Shown here: piece after piece, positions 51,463-61,054 of the stretch | Numbering within the stretch: the stretch's first letter is position 1 | Layout: every line of letters starts with the position of its first letter | Translations under genes and position numbers: made by a program | The notes under the pieces: generated by a model | The model's input: the letters and a program-made list of their open reading frames with translations, nothing else | Told to the model about the DNA's origin: nothing | The model's database searches: none | Assembly (NCBI GenBank): GCA_964035575.1 | Contig: OZ037912.1 | Coordinates: 1,054,001-1,118,000 of the forward strand | DNA length: 64,000 bases | Reading direction: 5' to 3' | Source of the DNA: Rhynchopus sp. YZ270_cl-10 | Taxonomy: Eukaryota > Euglenozoa > Diplonemea > Diplonemida > Diplonemidae

Positions 51463-51738
51463 TCAATATCGACCCCTCCCGGAGCACCACTCACCATCGT
51501 GCTTTGTTGGGCTTATTGTGTAAAGTTGCGAAGCAGTATAGTCAGGGTGCTGTATAACATTGGCACAAGACCTAGATATGCATCACAACCAACCTTCAGG
51601 TCAGTGCAATGACTATCATAGCTGGCTTGAGGTGAAACCCCAACCAGGCAAGCCCGACACGTGCAGTGGGGGATAAAGGTTCCTCTTATTGCGCTTTTTC
51701 CTTTTGTTTTCCGAGCAGCAACATGCTTTGGGAACATT

Positions 51739-52090
51739 AGTATACATGGAAAACAAAAGATCTTAGTAAGGGGAATTTTTTTTTGAGCGGGGTTTTGATA
51801 TCTTCTTAGTTTTTTTTTTCCACTAAGATCTTAGTGGAAAAAAACACCAAAAAACTAAGATCTTAGTTTTTTTTCTAAGATCTTAGTTTTTTTTTCTAAG
51901 ATCGTAGCCACTTTATTTTTAAGATCTTAGTTTTTTTTGGTGGAAACTAAGATCTTAACAAAAAAAAACTAAGATATTCAACACAAAACACTAAGATCTT
52001 ACTTAATTTTAAGAAAACACTAAGATCTTAAAAAAACGGTGTTTTTCGCTCATATCTTAATTAAGATCTTTTGTAATCCATGAGTATACT
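51739..52090. mobile_element. Foldback element built of AAGATCTTAG palindromes
   Basis: Outer ends AGTATAC and GTATACT pair, followed inward by CATGGA / TCCATG and AAAAGATCTTA / TAAGATCTTTT. The interior repeats CTAAGATCTTAG or half-sites about a dozen times between A and T runs. No coding capacity. Confidence 0.7.
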
Positions 52091-52583
52091 ACTTTTTTTC
52101 TCTCTTTCCCCTGCACCACGTTTTTTGATTCTGTTTCCGTTTCTTCTCTGTTTGTTTCATTCGTCAATAAACAAAGCACCCCCCCATCAGTTTGCAACCA
52201 ACAACCCAGGTACACTGTCACGCTGTGTGGTGGTCAAAAGTGCAAGATTCCTTCGCCAATGCGTTTTTTGAGGACCAGTTATACCTGGAGAATATGGTCA
52301 GATCACTCTTCAGACCAGCTGGCGTTTGCCACAAAAACACCAGGACATTTTTGACCTGAAGAGCCAGTTCATCGCGGGCACCAGCGGTTTATCACGCGAA
52401 CCACGCGTGTGGGCAGTGAAGCTGCTCAGTACGCACACTTCATTTGTAACCAAAAGACTGTGCCTTTGGACACCCTCTTTGGTAAACCCAATCCACAAAG
52501 ATGTATGAAAAACCCTCTGTTCTGCTCATCACCACACCAAACCTGCTGGGAACAAGCCTAAGGTTTTTTAGCCTGTCACCCAA

Positions 52584-52628
52584 ATCAATTTTTTCATCAC
52601 CCGACCCACACACCCCTACACCACTCAG
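52584..52628 (+). promoter_or_regulatory. Candidate trans-splice acceptor of pseudo-cyclase E
   Basis: Identical to the region before copy D; CACTCAG lies 17 nt before the ATG at 52646. Confidence 0.5.
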
Positions 52629-52645
52629 ACGATCGGCATTACACC

Positions 52646-54388
52646 ATGCGTTGTGGGTGGCTCGAAGGTGTGCTGTCGCTTGATGGCACGTTGAGCAAGA
52701 AGGAGCAGGAGAAGCAGACGCTGTTCTTCTGCATGAACGCGGTGGCGTGCTTGCTCCAGACCGTCATCACATTCGTCATCAGAAAGGCTGCCCTCATGAC
52801 GTTGCTCGGGTCTACCATAGGAACTGTCACTAGCTTCGCCTCCGTGCTGTTTGTCCTCTGCAGATGCAGGGTAACGGAGAACGTCGTGCTGTGTGTGGCC
52901 TACAGCTATCTCTTAAGCATCATTGTGACGGACTGGAGCTCGAAGACAATGAGCGGCTCTACGTGGGGCACGTTTGTGCTCATCGTGGACTTCCTTCTTG
53001 TGCTGGAGGTGGACGCACGGCAAGCGTTGGCAGTTGTCGTCATCGCCAGTGGCTGGATGTGTGTCGCGTCCGCAGAAACGTACTTCAGGTTTGGCCTCTT
53101 CGATCTGCCCGGCCTCATGTCGCAAGAGAGAAGGTGGACTGCATACCACGAGGACGGTGACTGCACGGATCTGCCGTGTCCTGATACAAAAGCATTCGGG
53201 TGGTTGCTGTACAGCCTAGAGGTCTTCGTGGTGGACTTCGTGGCTACACGTGGCTTTGCACGCGAGGTGAGGAAGGAGCAGGCAACGATGGAGAGAACGA
53301 TCAACACGGTGCAGGAGATTGCGTCGCTCCTCGCAGGGTACGACGTGGAGAGGGTGGCTGAGCTGCTTGCGGAGCATGAGGGGCAGCTGCCTGAGGAGAT
53401 GACGTCTGCACTGCGGTCGTTGGAGGAGAACCTGCGTGTGTACAAGGCGTACCTCCCGAAGACGTGTCTGCCGTTTGATTGGGAGGAAGAGAGTCAGCCC
53501 TATCCAGACTCGAAAACCTCGAGTGAGAATGTGAGTGACTGTTCAGAAGCAACGTCCAGATACGACACCCAGGTGCAGCCTTTGCTGATGCAGGTGCCCT
53601 TGACACTTATGCCCACGAATGCAACACTGTTGACACTGAACATCAAAGACACGTTGAGTCTCTTGGAGAAGGACGTCACTTCCTTCTCACAGCTCTTCAC
53701 ATCGGTTCTGATGAAGACACTGCAGGCATCAGATCTCCGCCGTGGGATGGTGGACGTGTTTGTGGGTGACAGGATCCACTGCTCGTTCAACACGTCAAGG
53801 CAGTGTGCGACACACGCCACCTCAGCACTGCACACTGCAACGATGTTGATGCAGGGAAATGACGAAGTGAGGACACATGTGAACATGGGTCTTGCGATGG
53901 GGAAGGTGCTGCGTGGTGACATGGGCTGCCACGTGATGCGTCGCTTCAGCATGGTGGGTGCTCTTGTGCGTGACGTGCTTGGGATAGAACGTGCAGGACG
54001 TGTGCTTGGCTGTGATGTGCTGTGCAACCGTCTGTGCTTCAGCGATGCTGAGTGCGAACACAACCTGCGTCTGATTCCGTGCAAAGTGGAACTTGCTGCG
54101 AACTGCGAAGCGGAGGTGCTTGGTGAGTTGGTTGTGCCAACCGAAGGGCCCACTAGAACAGGCGAGTGTGACGAGTGGATGTACCAGATTGGCGAGAAGA
54201 AGGACTGGGATGACTACAACCAAGCAGTGCGCCGATTCCTGAAGGGTGAGACGTCAGCGACAGCTGTTGCAGCAGCGGCGATGCACGGCAACTGCGCCAA
54301 GTACCCTGTGCACGTGACAGCGTCTTTGGACTGTTTACGGTTGCCTTCATACTCAAGCAAGGCAACGACCATTTGTTTGCCGATGTGA
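52646..54388 (+). CDS. Six-TM pseudo-cyclase, copy E
   Basis: 580 aa, same plan as D. The first 20 residues and the cyclase half are nearly identical to D. TM segments 1-3 and the insert after TCLPFDW differ. Catalytic positions again read Asn (TLNIKDT), Val (VDVFVGDRI) and Val-Arg-Gly (GALVRDVLGIE). Where D has TGSVLRGDMG, E has MGKVLRGDMG. The 3' match to D stops about 25 nt past the stop codon, so the duplicated or converted tract spans little more than the gene. Confidence 0.88.
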   Translation: MRCGWLEGVLSLDGTLSKKEQEKQTLFFCMNAVACLLQTVITFVIRKAALMTLLGSTIGTVTSFASVLFVLCRCRVTENVVLCVAYSYLLSIIVTDWSSKTMSGSTWGTFVLIVDFLLVLEVDARQALAVVVIASGWMCVASAETYFRFGLFDLPGLMSQERRWTAYHEDGDCTDLPCPDTKAFGWLLYSLEVFVVDFVATRGFAREVRKEQATMERTINTVQEIASLLAGYDVERVAELLAEHEGQLPEEMTSALRSLEENLRVYKAYLPKTCLPFDWEEESQPYPDSKTSSENVSDCSEATSRYDTQVQPLLMQVPLTLMPTNATLLTLNIKDTLSLLEKDVTSFSQLFTSVLMKTLQASDLRRGMVDVFVGDRIHCSFNTSRQCATHATSALHTATMLMQGNDEVRTHVNMGLAMGKVLRGDMGCHVMRRFSMVGALVRDVLGIERAGRVLGCDVLCNRLCFSDAECEHNLRLIPCKVELAANCEAEVLGELVVPTEGPTRTGECDEWMYQIGEKKDWDDYNQAVRRFLKGETSATAVAAAAMHGNCAKYPVHVTASLDCLRLPSYSSKATTICLPM

Positions 54389-55081
54389 ACCTGCTCCCAG
54401 ATTTCCATTTGGGCGCTCCGTGTTTGCGTCTCGCGAATCTATTCTTTGTTAAAACTGAACGTGCGGCTCCATCCGGTGTTCTGGTCACGAGAGGGTTTTA
54501 TATTCATTTCACATTTTTTTTTATTTGCAACTGACACGCTGGAGAGGCCCTGGCCAAACATGGCGTGTTAGGGGAAATATATACGCCGCACAGATAGATC
54601 AGAGACCCCCACCCGATATGTTTTCATTTTACCCGACACTCCCATTTTCAGTACTTCAGGCAATAATCATTGCGTGGAAGCGTGCAATGCAACAAACGGT
54701 CGAGATGTGATCAAGCGGAACGGATATATTTTTGTTTTTCATTCAGTTGAGGAAATCCAAACAGTGTTTCTCCACAAAACAGGACAAAAAAGTTGCGAGC
54801 AGACCCTGCATTTCACCACGCAAGGTACGATATGTGTACCTTGATCATACAGAATGCACTATTTTTTTTGATTTCGAGTTTATGTTCCATTTGAACCGTG
54901 ATACAGATTGATACAGCACGCAACACATTGTCGAAAACGCACTTCCTCTCAAAAAATTTCCACAAAAAACAAAGTAAACAAAACCTAGAACTTCCCTCCG
55001 AACCTACTTTTCACCACCCACCTCCCCCTACCTTATTCACATACAGCGGGTATTTTTTTTTCCCACCCCTTTTTTTTTCCT
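54389..55081. other. Intergenic spacer before the large unknown gene
   Basis: About 690 nt, AT-rich, no gene or recognised repeat. It ends in T- and C-rich runs directly abutting the next ATG. Confidence 0.6.
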
Positions 55082-57850
55082 ATGGCATCAGCAGTGACGC
55101 TGTGCGACCTTCCCGCCGCAGAGCGAGAATGTCTGCTTCAGATGCTGAGCGAAGCGGGACCTGATGAGCTGCAGATGGAGTACGACGACATGAACATGAA
55201 CACGAATACGAATACACGAGGCACCACTACCCTCTGCACCTGGAACATCCCCCCCGACCACAAGGCGACGGAATGGCTTGCAGCGCTGTCTGCCGCTGCG
55301 TACACAGACACATCAACACATATGGCCACGTCGTCACTCCTCCGGCGTGATGCACCCGCCACCGTGACGGTACCAGGGGAGGCACGTTCCCTGCGTTGGA
55401 CTGTGCGCATGGTTGACGACATCCTCACACAGCTGTGCAGAAGCATCGCGGAAGGGAAGGGTGCTGCCTGCGGGGGTGGGCTGTACCAATACACGTTTGA
55501 GTACTGCACGAATAGGTTTGGGTTGGGTGCGTTGGTGGAGAGCACCGTGGCGGATGTGGTGTACAACTGTCAGCGGTTTTGCCATTTGTCTGCTGGGTGT
55601 GAGTTGTTTGCGAGCTTTTTGACGGAGGGCGCGTTGCAGGAGGCGGATCTGCGGTTCTTTGCGGTGGCACGCAGCCACACTGTGCAGGTCTGCGCGCACC
55701 ACACCCGCACCATTGTTGCCAGCGACGGACGCAAGCACACCCTCCCACAACGCCTGCTCCCTTTGCAAACACTTCCCGCCCTGCTCCGCAAGGTGCTCTA
55801 CAAGCACCCCCACGCTGCGTACGTCAAATCCCTCGCCGCAGACTGGGCACGTGGCAACGAGGCCCGCGTCTTCCCCTCCCCAGGCCACGCCGACAGCTAT
55901 GAGTTCCTCCGCTTCCTCCTTGCAGTCTACGGCAACACCCCCCCGAAGGATTTCAGACCAACAACAGACACAAAGGTGCGAACTGAACAGAGGGTCGAGA
56001 GAGCGGAGAGAGTAGAGCGAACCCAAACAAGACAGCCCAGCCGACGGTCTGCGAAGGGTTCGGCAGCGAAGCCGCTTGCAGAGGTTGCACCGAATGTACA
56101 GCGTGGGGGCAGGGTGGAGTTGGTCGGGCGAACAGGAGCTTCAACAGCACCATCACTCCAAGCATCAACTAGAGGAGGAGCAGAAGTGGTAAGAGGAGCA
56201 GATCTACTGCCGTCCACAACGAAGACACCAACGCTGCAAACCACGACAACAACAGCTGCTCTCCAGGCACCTTCCCAAAAATCCAGAGGAGGAGGAGGAG
56301 ATCTCCCAGAAGCGGTTCGGCCCACTTCTTTAGAGGCCATCCACGAGGCGCACGATGTCAGAACACACAGAGCGGGCAACCACCCTGCGACATGGTCGTC
56401 GTCCCTTCTAGGTGATGTTGGCTTCGGGCCGTCCTCATCCTCCTCCTCTTCCTCCTCTGCTTCCGCTTCTGTACGCTCGCAGGGGAGGATGGACCGTATG
56501 GATGTGAACGTACCCAGCTCTGTGCATTATCCTGACGAAGGTTTGATGTGCAGCGCAATCGACTTCGGCGACGACATGATGACCGCCTACGACCCGGATG
56601 CAGACAAGGAGGTATCTCGCCTCTCAGCGCACCTCCCCCTCGCAGTCCCTGAGGTGAGCCGCGTCTGTGAAGGCTCCCTGCACTCCTCACCTACAGCCTC
56701 ACCGCCTCTTACAGCAACACAAACCCAACGTTCTACCGTCACAACCTCCCCTCCTCCCACAAGAAACGAGGTTGCCCTCCGTGAAGTGGATGCGGTGCAG
56801 GACGCTCAGTCTCTTGCAGAAGGTAGTGTCAAGGAAAAGGGTGGCAACGCTCATACAGCATTTCACCTCCCGCAGACGGCCCCCAGAGAGCCCTCCCAAG
56901 AAGCGCAGCTAGAGGAAAACCTCGGGAGGCTGGAGGCAGAGCTGAGTGAGCTCCGCGTTCTGCAGGGCCAGCTTGCGCGCTGCAGCTTCCCGAAGAAGTA
57001 CCTCAGCCCCGAGCGCGGGGGGAGGTACATTATTCCCGAGGTAGACACCACCCCAGCCTCTGCGGGGGTCCTCCTCTCTCCTTCATTGAGAGCGGAACGC
57101 TCTGCGGATGACATACCGTCCACATGGAACACCAAAGACAGTGCATTTGACAGCGTTGTGGATGAACAGAGCTTTGCGAAAAATGGTGTCAACCTCGATG
57201 CGACATCCAGTGGAGTACAATGGTCCGTATTGAGCAAAGAGGAGGAGCGCAATACCAGAGACGGTGTGGAATTGAATGAGATGCAATCCAACACAACGCA
57301 GGCTTCACCTACAAAGACGAACTATGCTGCTGGGTCGACCCTGCTCAGTCCTCTGCAGGACAGCCCCGCATGGGGTGCAAGCGACACCCATCTCGGCAAC
57401 AGAGACATCTTCACGCGACAATGCCACACCGGTGGTGAAGAGATGGACAGCGTACCCGCAGAGCTTATTGCGGAAGGTGGGTTGCTGCTCAATGAGGAAG
57501 AGGAGGAAGAGGAAGAGGAGGAGGAATCAGCGTCTGAGGCTTTATGTGGGGATGCGTCTGTGGAGGGGCAAGGAGCGGGTGTAGGGGACACAGCAGCAGT
57601 GTGCATGACGGCTGAGGAGCAGGACTTCTTTGATACACTCTCGTCCGCGTTGCAGAGAGGTGGCAGCGTTGGTGGTGGTGGTGGTGGTGGTGGTGGTGGT
57701 GGTGTGGCAGAAGGGTCGGTTGTGCCTGTGGGTGATGATGATGATGATGGTGATGATGGTGACAACGAATTCGCCCCAGATGAGGGCGACGCTGACTGCA
57801 TGCCCTTGCCGTTTTCCTACAAAGCCACCCCAGCGTTCCTGGTGCACTAA
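55082..57850 (+). CDS. Large protein of unknown function with a helical N-terminal domain
   Basis: 922 aa. Residues about 105-210 form a predicted helical domain (VDDILTQLCRSIAEG...FEYCTNRFGLGALVE...FASFLTEG). Its pattern reminds me of a helical domain seen in axonemal and cytoskeletal proteins of protists; this is weak. Residues 300-840 are mostly disordered, rich in Arg, Thr/Pro, Ser and Glu runs, with a short coiled-coil stretch near 610-640 (LEENLGRLEAELSELRVLQ). The end has poly-Gly and an Asp-rich segment. The ATG directly follows a C/T run with no AG between; a start at the Met codon 55142 is possible if the acceptor is the CAG at 55090. I do not recognise the family. Confidence 0.75.
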   Translation: MASAVTLCDLPAAERECLLQMLSEAGPDELQMEYDDMNMNTNTNTRGTTTLCTWNIPPDHKATEWLAALSAAAYTDTSTHMATSSLLRRDAPATVTVPGEARSLRWTVRMVDDILTQLCRSIAEGKGAACGGGLYQYTFEYCTNRFGLGALVESTVADVVYNCQRFCHLSAGCELFASFLTEGALQEADLRFFAVARSHTVQVCAHHTRTIVASDGRKHTLPQRLLPLQTLPALLRKVLYKHPHAAYVKSLAADWARGNEARVFPSPGHADSYEFLRFLLAVYGNTPPKDFRPTTDTKVRTEQRVERAERVERTQTRQPSRRSAKGSAAKPLAEVAPNVQRGGRVELVGRTGASTAPSLQASTRGGAEVVRGADLLPSTTKTPTLQTTTTTAALQAPSQKSRGGGGDLPEAVRPTSLEAIHEAHDVRTHRAGNHPATWSSSLLGDVGFGPSSSSSSSSSASASVRSQGRMDRMDVNVPSSVHYPDEGLMCSAIDFGDDMMTAYDPDADKEVSRLSAHLPLAVPEVSRVCEGSLHSSPTASPPLTATQTQRSTVTTSPPPTRNEVALREVDAVQDAQSLAEGSVKEKGGNAHTAFHLPQTAPREPSQEAQLEENLGRLEAELSELRVLQGQLARCSFPKKYLSPERGGRYIIPEVDTTPASAGVLLSPSLRAERSADDIPSTWNTKDSAFDSVVDEQSFAKNGVNLDATSSGVQWSVLSKEEERNTRDGVELNEMQSNTTQASPTKTNYAAGSTLLSPLQDSPAWGASDTHLGNRDIFTRQCHTGGEEMDSVPAELIAEGGLLLNEEEEEEEEEEESASEALCGDASVEGQGAGVGDTAAVCMTAEEQDFFDTLSSALQRGGSVGGGGGGGGGGGVAEGSVVPVGDDDDDGDDGDNEFAPDEGDADCMPLPFSYKATPAFLVH

Positions 57851-58044
57851 TTATCTTTCGCGTATTAGCATTTTCATTTTATGGCCTTGGTTGGCGGCGT
57901 TGAGGTTCACAGTGATTGCAAACGGTTTTACTTCTTTTCCACCCCACCCCCCTGAAACTAAATACAGTGACACAGTACACTGACAGATTTTGTCGTTTGT
58001 GCTTGATATGGTTCTGTATGTACCTTAGAAACGTTTTCCCCCCT

Positions 58045-58244
58045 CCCCCATAGAAATTATTCAACGTGAAACCGTTAGAACCATTGGATTCCTGATGCCC
58101 CCCTGTTTTGGATACGGAGTGCCTTTTGTTTTAAATAAAAAGTAATTTATTGCTTTTATCTATTCAAAAAAAAATATTTATTTATTAAAAATCCCCCATA
58201 GAAATTATTCAACGTGAAACCGTTAGAACCATGAGATTCCTGAT
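58045..58244 (+). repeat. 52-bp direct repeat, copies at 58045-58097 and 58192-58244
   Basis: Both copies share ATAGAAATTATTCAACG and AACCGTTAGAACCAT, 147 bp apart. Possibly the edges of a small insertion or a local duplication. Confidence 0.8.
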
Positions 58245-58803
58245 GAAAAAAGTGAGAGACAATTGTCAACAGAGCCCAAAAAACAAAGCTTACGGTAGAG
58301 CTCATCTTCGGGTGTCTGCATTAATAACCTTTCTACCGTTATATCTAGAGTACTGTACTACAAAAGCAAGTACAAACAAACATAAACAACAACCAACATG
58401 GGGGAGCAGATGGGAACAAATGTGCTTCTGAATCTCGGTATTCGCTTCGCAAGGATGCTGCAAGTCAAATATGATGCTCAGGTTCATCTTACCAACTTTT
58501 ATCTTTTTTTGAAATCACGTCGGTAGAAAAGTTCGAGTAGGTTTATTATTCTTTAGAAACCCTTATCGTAGATTGTTTAAACCAAATAGAGACCCCCCAT
58601 ATACCCACCTTCATCTAACCCCCCTTTTTTTGACCAAGACTCACACTGGGGATAAATTTTACTTTATCTTCCTAGTTGGATCCAGAGCTACAGGTTTTGT
58701 AAGGTGCCACGGTTTTTTTTTCTCGTGATGGCGTAATGTCATAGCTTACATCAAGACCACTCTATCAACGATGGTAATGGCACCCTGTGAGTAGGTTCCT
58801 TCA

Positions 58804-59083
58804 TTGGTGCCGAAAGCGTCTACGCGTATACCATGCGCACACGGGTCGATCCATCGATGTTATTGTGAACAAACCGGGTTTGTGCTCTTCTTCTCCAATC
58901 TCGACTCTGTGTGTCGTCGAGGGAGGACAACGAAACGCCTTAGCAAGGGGCGGGTAGAGCACGCCGTGGCGCGGCTGAAGCAGTAGAAGGTCCTGGACTC
59001 AAAGTGGAACCTCGGGGGGGTGACACGAGACCGGAGTCTTGTTCCTGAAACTCACTGTGCTCTATCAAAGTACATCACCTTTT
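58804..59083 (+). pseudogene. Possible C-terminal fragment of a DDE transposase (PIF/Harbinger-like)
   Basis: The frame reads RRGRTTKRLSKGRVEHAVARLKQ, which fits the end of DDE_Tnp_4-type transposases (N..LS..R..VE...GRLK..W.IL). It is broken by a stop at 58984-58986 just after LKQ, beyond which KVLDSKW continues in the same frame. No catalytic DDE residues or terminal inverted repeats are found nearby, so it would be a dead fragment. Confidence 0.35.
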
Positions 59084-59348
59084 GCTACCTTCATCCATTT
59101 TTTTTACTTTGTTCAAAACCACCAAACCCCACAGGCATCCCATCCCCCCCTTCAGTACACAACGATGGCATAGAATAAGAAGTGTTTTTTTTTTTGCACC
59201 CCCCTTTTTTTCACATTCCTTCCTTCTGCTTCTTTTGTCTATATCTGACATTATTTGGGAGTTTGTTTGATCTCAGGTTGTTCCCACACACGCCTTCTCT
59301 GTTGGTGATCAACCCCCTTAAGACTATAGGGTGGGGAGAGGTGAGAGG

Positions 59349-60785
59349 ATGCAGGCTCGCAGGCCTACACCATTGACAGTGTCGCTGCTGTGGGTGGCGA
59401 CGTTGCTGTGTGCCACGCTGGCTGCAGTGTTCTTCAGGCAGACGGAGGCCTTCGTAGCCGGGGTGTCGTCAGCAACGTCGGCCACGTCTGCCGAGGCGCA
59501 GGGTGTCGCAGATACGTCGCTGGGAGGGGCACATCCTTCACCTATCCAGTTTGTGACGGTGTTGTCAGGGCCGTATCGTATGGCTTGCGATATGCTTGCA
59601 GGTGCGGTGCATAACGGCATCACCATGAACGTCGTGGGCTGGGGTGCCCCAGAGCTTAATGTCAAGGATTTTAAAAAGAAGGAGGAAAAGCTGAAGAAGA
59701 AGATTCCGCTGTTGTACGAGCATGTGAAGGATTGGCCGAACAGTACGGTGCTGATGTTCATCGACGGTGGGGATGTGTTCTGGCAGAACGGCGCGGAGTC
59801 TGTGTTCACGGCGTACCGGCAGCTGGCGACGTCGCAGCGGCGCATTGTGTTCTCTGCAGAGCGCAACTGCTGGATCAAATCGCTGCCGCAGGACTCATGC
59901 AAGACGTGGCCGAAACGCAAAGACACGCCGTACCGCTACCTCAACTCTGGGTGCTGGCTCGGCGAGCTCGGCTCCGTGAAGGAGCTGCTCCGCTACGTGA
60001 ACGACACTGTCGACCACATCGACCCAAAAAAATGCGTCAAATGCGGCGACCAAGCAATCTTCGGAAAGGCCTTCATCGCAGACGGATGGAACCGCTCCAT
60101 CACCCTCGACGTGCACACCTCCATCTGCCAGAACCTCCATATGTCCCAAGACGATTTCTGCGACGCACCCACCAAGACCGGGCGTGTCCAGAACTGCATC
60201 ACCAAGTCCGTCCCCGCCCTCGTCCACTTCAACGGCAACCCACAGCACCCGAAGCTCAAGCCGGACCTCTGGAAGAAACGAATGTGGTGGCATGGGCGCA
60301 AGCTCCCTGCAGCGGCCGCAGCAGTCGTCAACGGGAAGCACACGAGGCTGAAGGAGTTGTGTCCCAAGCTAGACTACATGGAGGAGGAGGGTGGTGTGGG
60401 CAGCGGTGTGGGCGGTGGCCACGTACGTGAACGGGAGCTGCAGCACGAAGCGTTCCAGAAGCGTGCAGGGGTGGTATGTAGTGCTACGCGGTTTTATATC
60501 AATGGGCTATGCTACAATGGCGTACCAGGCACTATTTGAAGGTGCAGGTAAGGGGCATATGCGTCTGCCCAGTTGTTCCTTGAGGTGGCTAAGCAATTGA
60601 GGGCCATATTTTTTCCAACTTTTGTTGTGGTTTCACATATTTCAATTTGCACTGAACACACAACACACAACACACAACAGGTTCATATGTCAGGGTGGCT
60701 GGTGCTCGTTGCTGCATTCGGTACTCTTGCTGTGGGGTTCATGTTCCGACGTTCAGGGAAACGTAAGAAGGCGCAATCACGCTAG
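59349..60785 (+). CDS. Lysyl-hydroxylase/collagen-type glycosyltransferase with a spliced C-terminal TM tail
   Basis: Proposed exons 59349-60473 and 60681-60785 (donor GTATGT, acceptor ACACAACAG, phase 0), about 409 aa. The N-terminus has a signal peptide or anchor (residues 10-28). The domain matches the glycosyltransferase part of PLOD-type enzymes: VLMFIDGGDVFW (metal-binding DxxD at about 138-141), RIVFSAERNCW, YRYLNSGCWLGE, DQAIFGKAF, ITLDVHTSICQNL and ALVHFNGN. Exon 2 encodes a TM helix (WLVLVAAFGTLAVGF) and a basic tail (KRKKAQSR), suggesting ER anchoring. Without splicing the frame ends at 60539 with an unremarkable tail. Exon 2 might instead be a separate 32-aa gene starting at 60687. 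Confidence 0.82.
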
Positions 60786-60960
60786 CTAAGGCGTGAAGTC
60801 AAGATGGGGTGTGTGCTGTGCACGAAACGGATTAGTGAAGCGTCTTCACTGCACCAAGTGCGCATTAGATCTTTTGTGCGGACGTCTACTCGTCTCTGTG
60901 ACGTGTGCACACACAAAAATGACATAAAAACTGCGGGATTCTTTCGCTATTGTTTTCTCT

Positions 60961-61018
60961 CCCTCGAATTTCCCCCCCTCCCCGTAACAACATTGCTCAC
61001 AGACTCTCCCTTCTTCAG
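60961..61018 (+). promoter_or_regulatory. Candidate trans-splice acceptor of the ceramide-synthase-like gene
   Basis: Two C/T-rich runs end in CTCTCCCTTCTTCAG, 36 nt before the ATG at 61055. The in-frame ATG at 60950 lies upstream and would be removed. Confidence 0.45.
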
Positions 61019-61054
61019 TTTTTGTTTTTGTTTTGCTTTTGCTTTTTCACAACA

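Larger units (their letters stand above)
50266..52645. other. 2.4-kb spacer between pseudo-cyclases D and E
   Basis: No intact gene. It holds a small exon-like frame, a dispersed-repeat copy (51213-51260), an 11-bp minisatellite and an AAGATCTTAG-rich foldback element. A stretch near 52205-52508 has natural-looking frames but no continuous one, possibly another relic. Confidence 0.6.
57851..59348. other. Intergenic spacer with a direct repeat and a transposase relic
   Basis: 1.5 kb. It contains a 52-bp direct repeat and a DNA-transposon fragment, listed separately; the rest is AT-rich and unremarkable. A tract ending CCCCCTTAAG (AG at 59321-59322) is the likely acceptor for the next gene. 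Confidence 0.6.
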
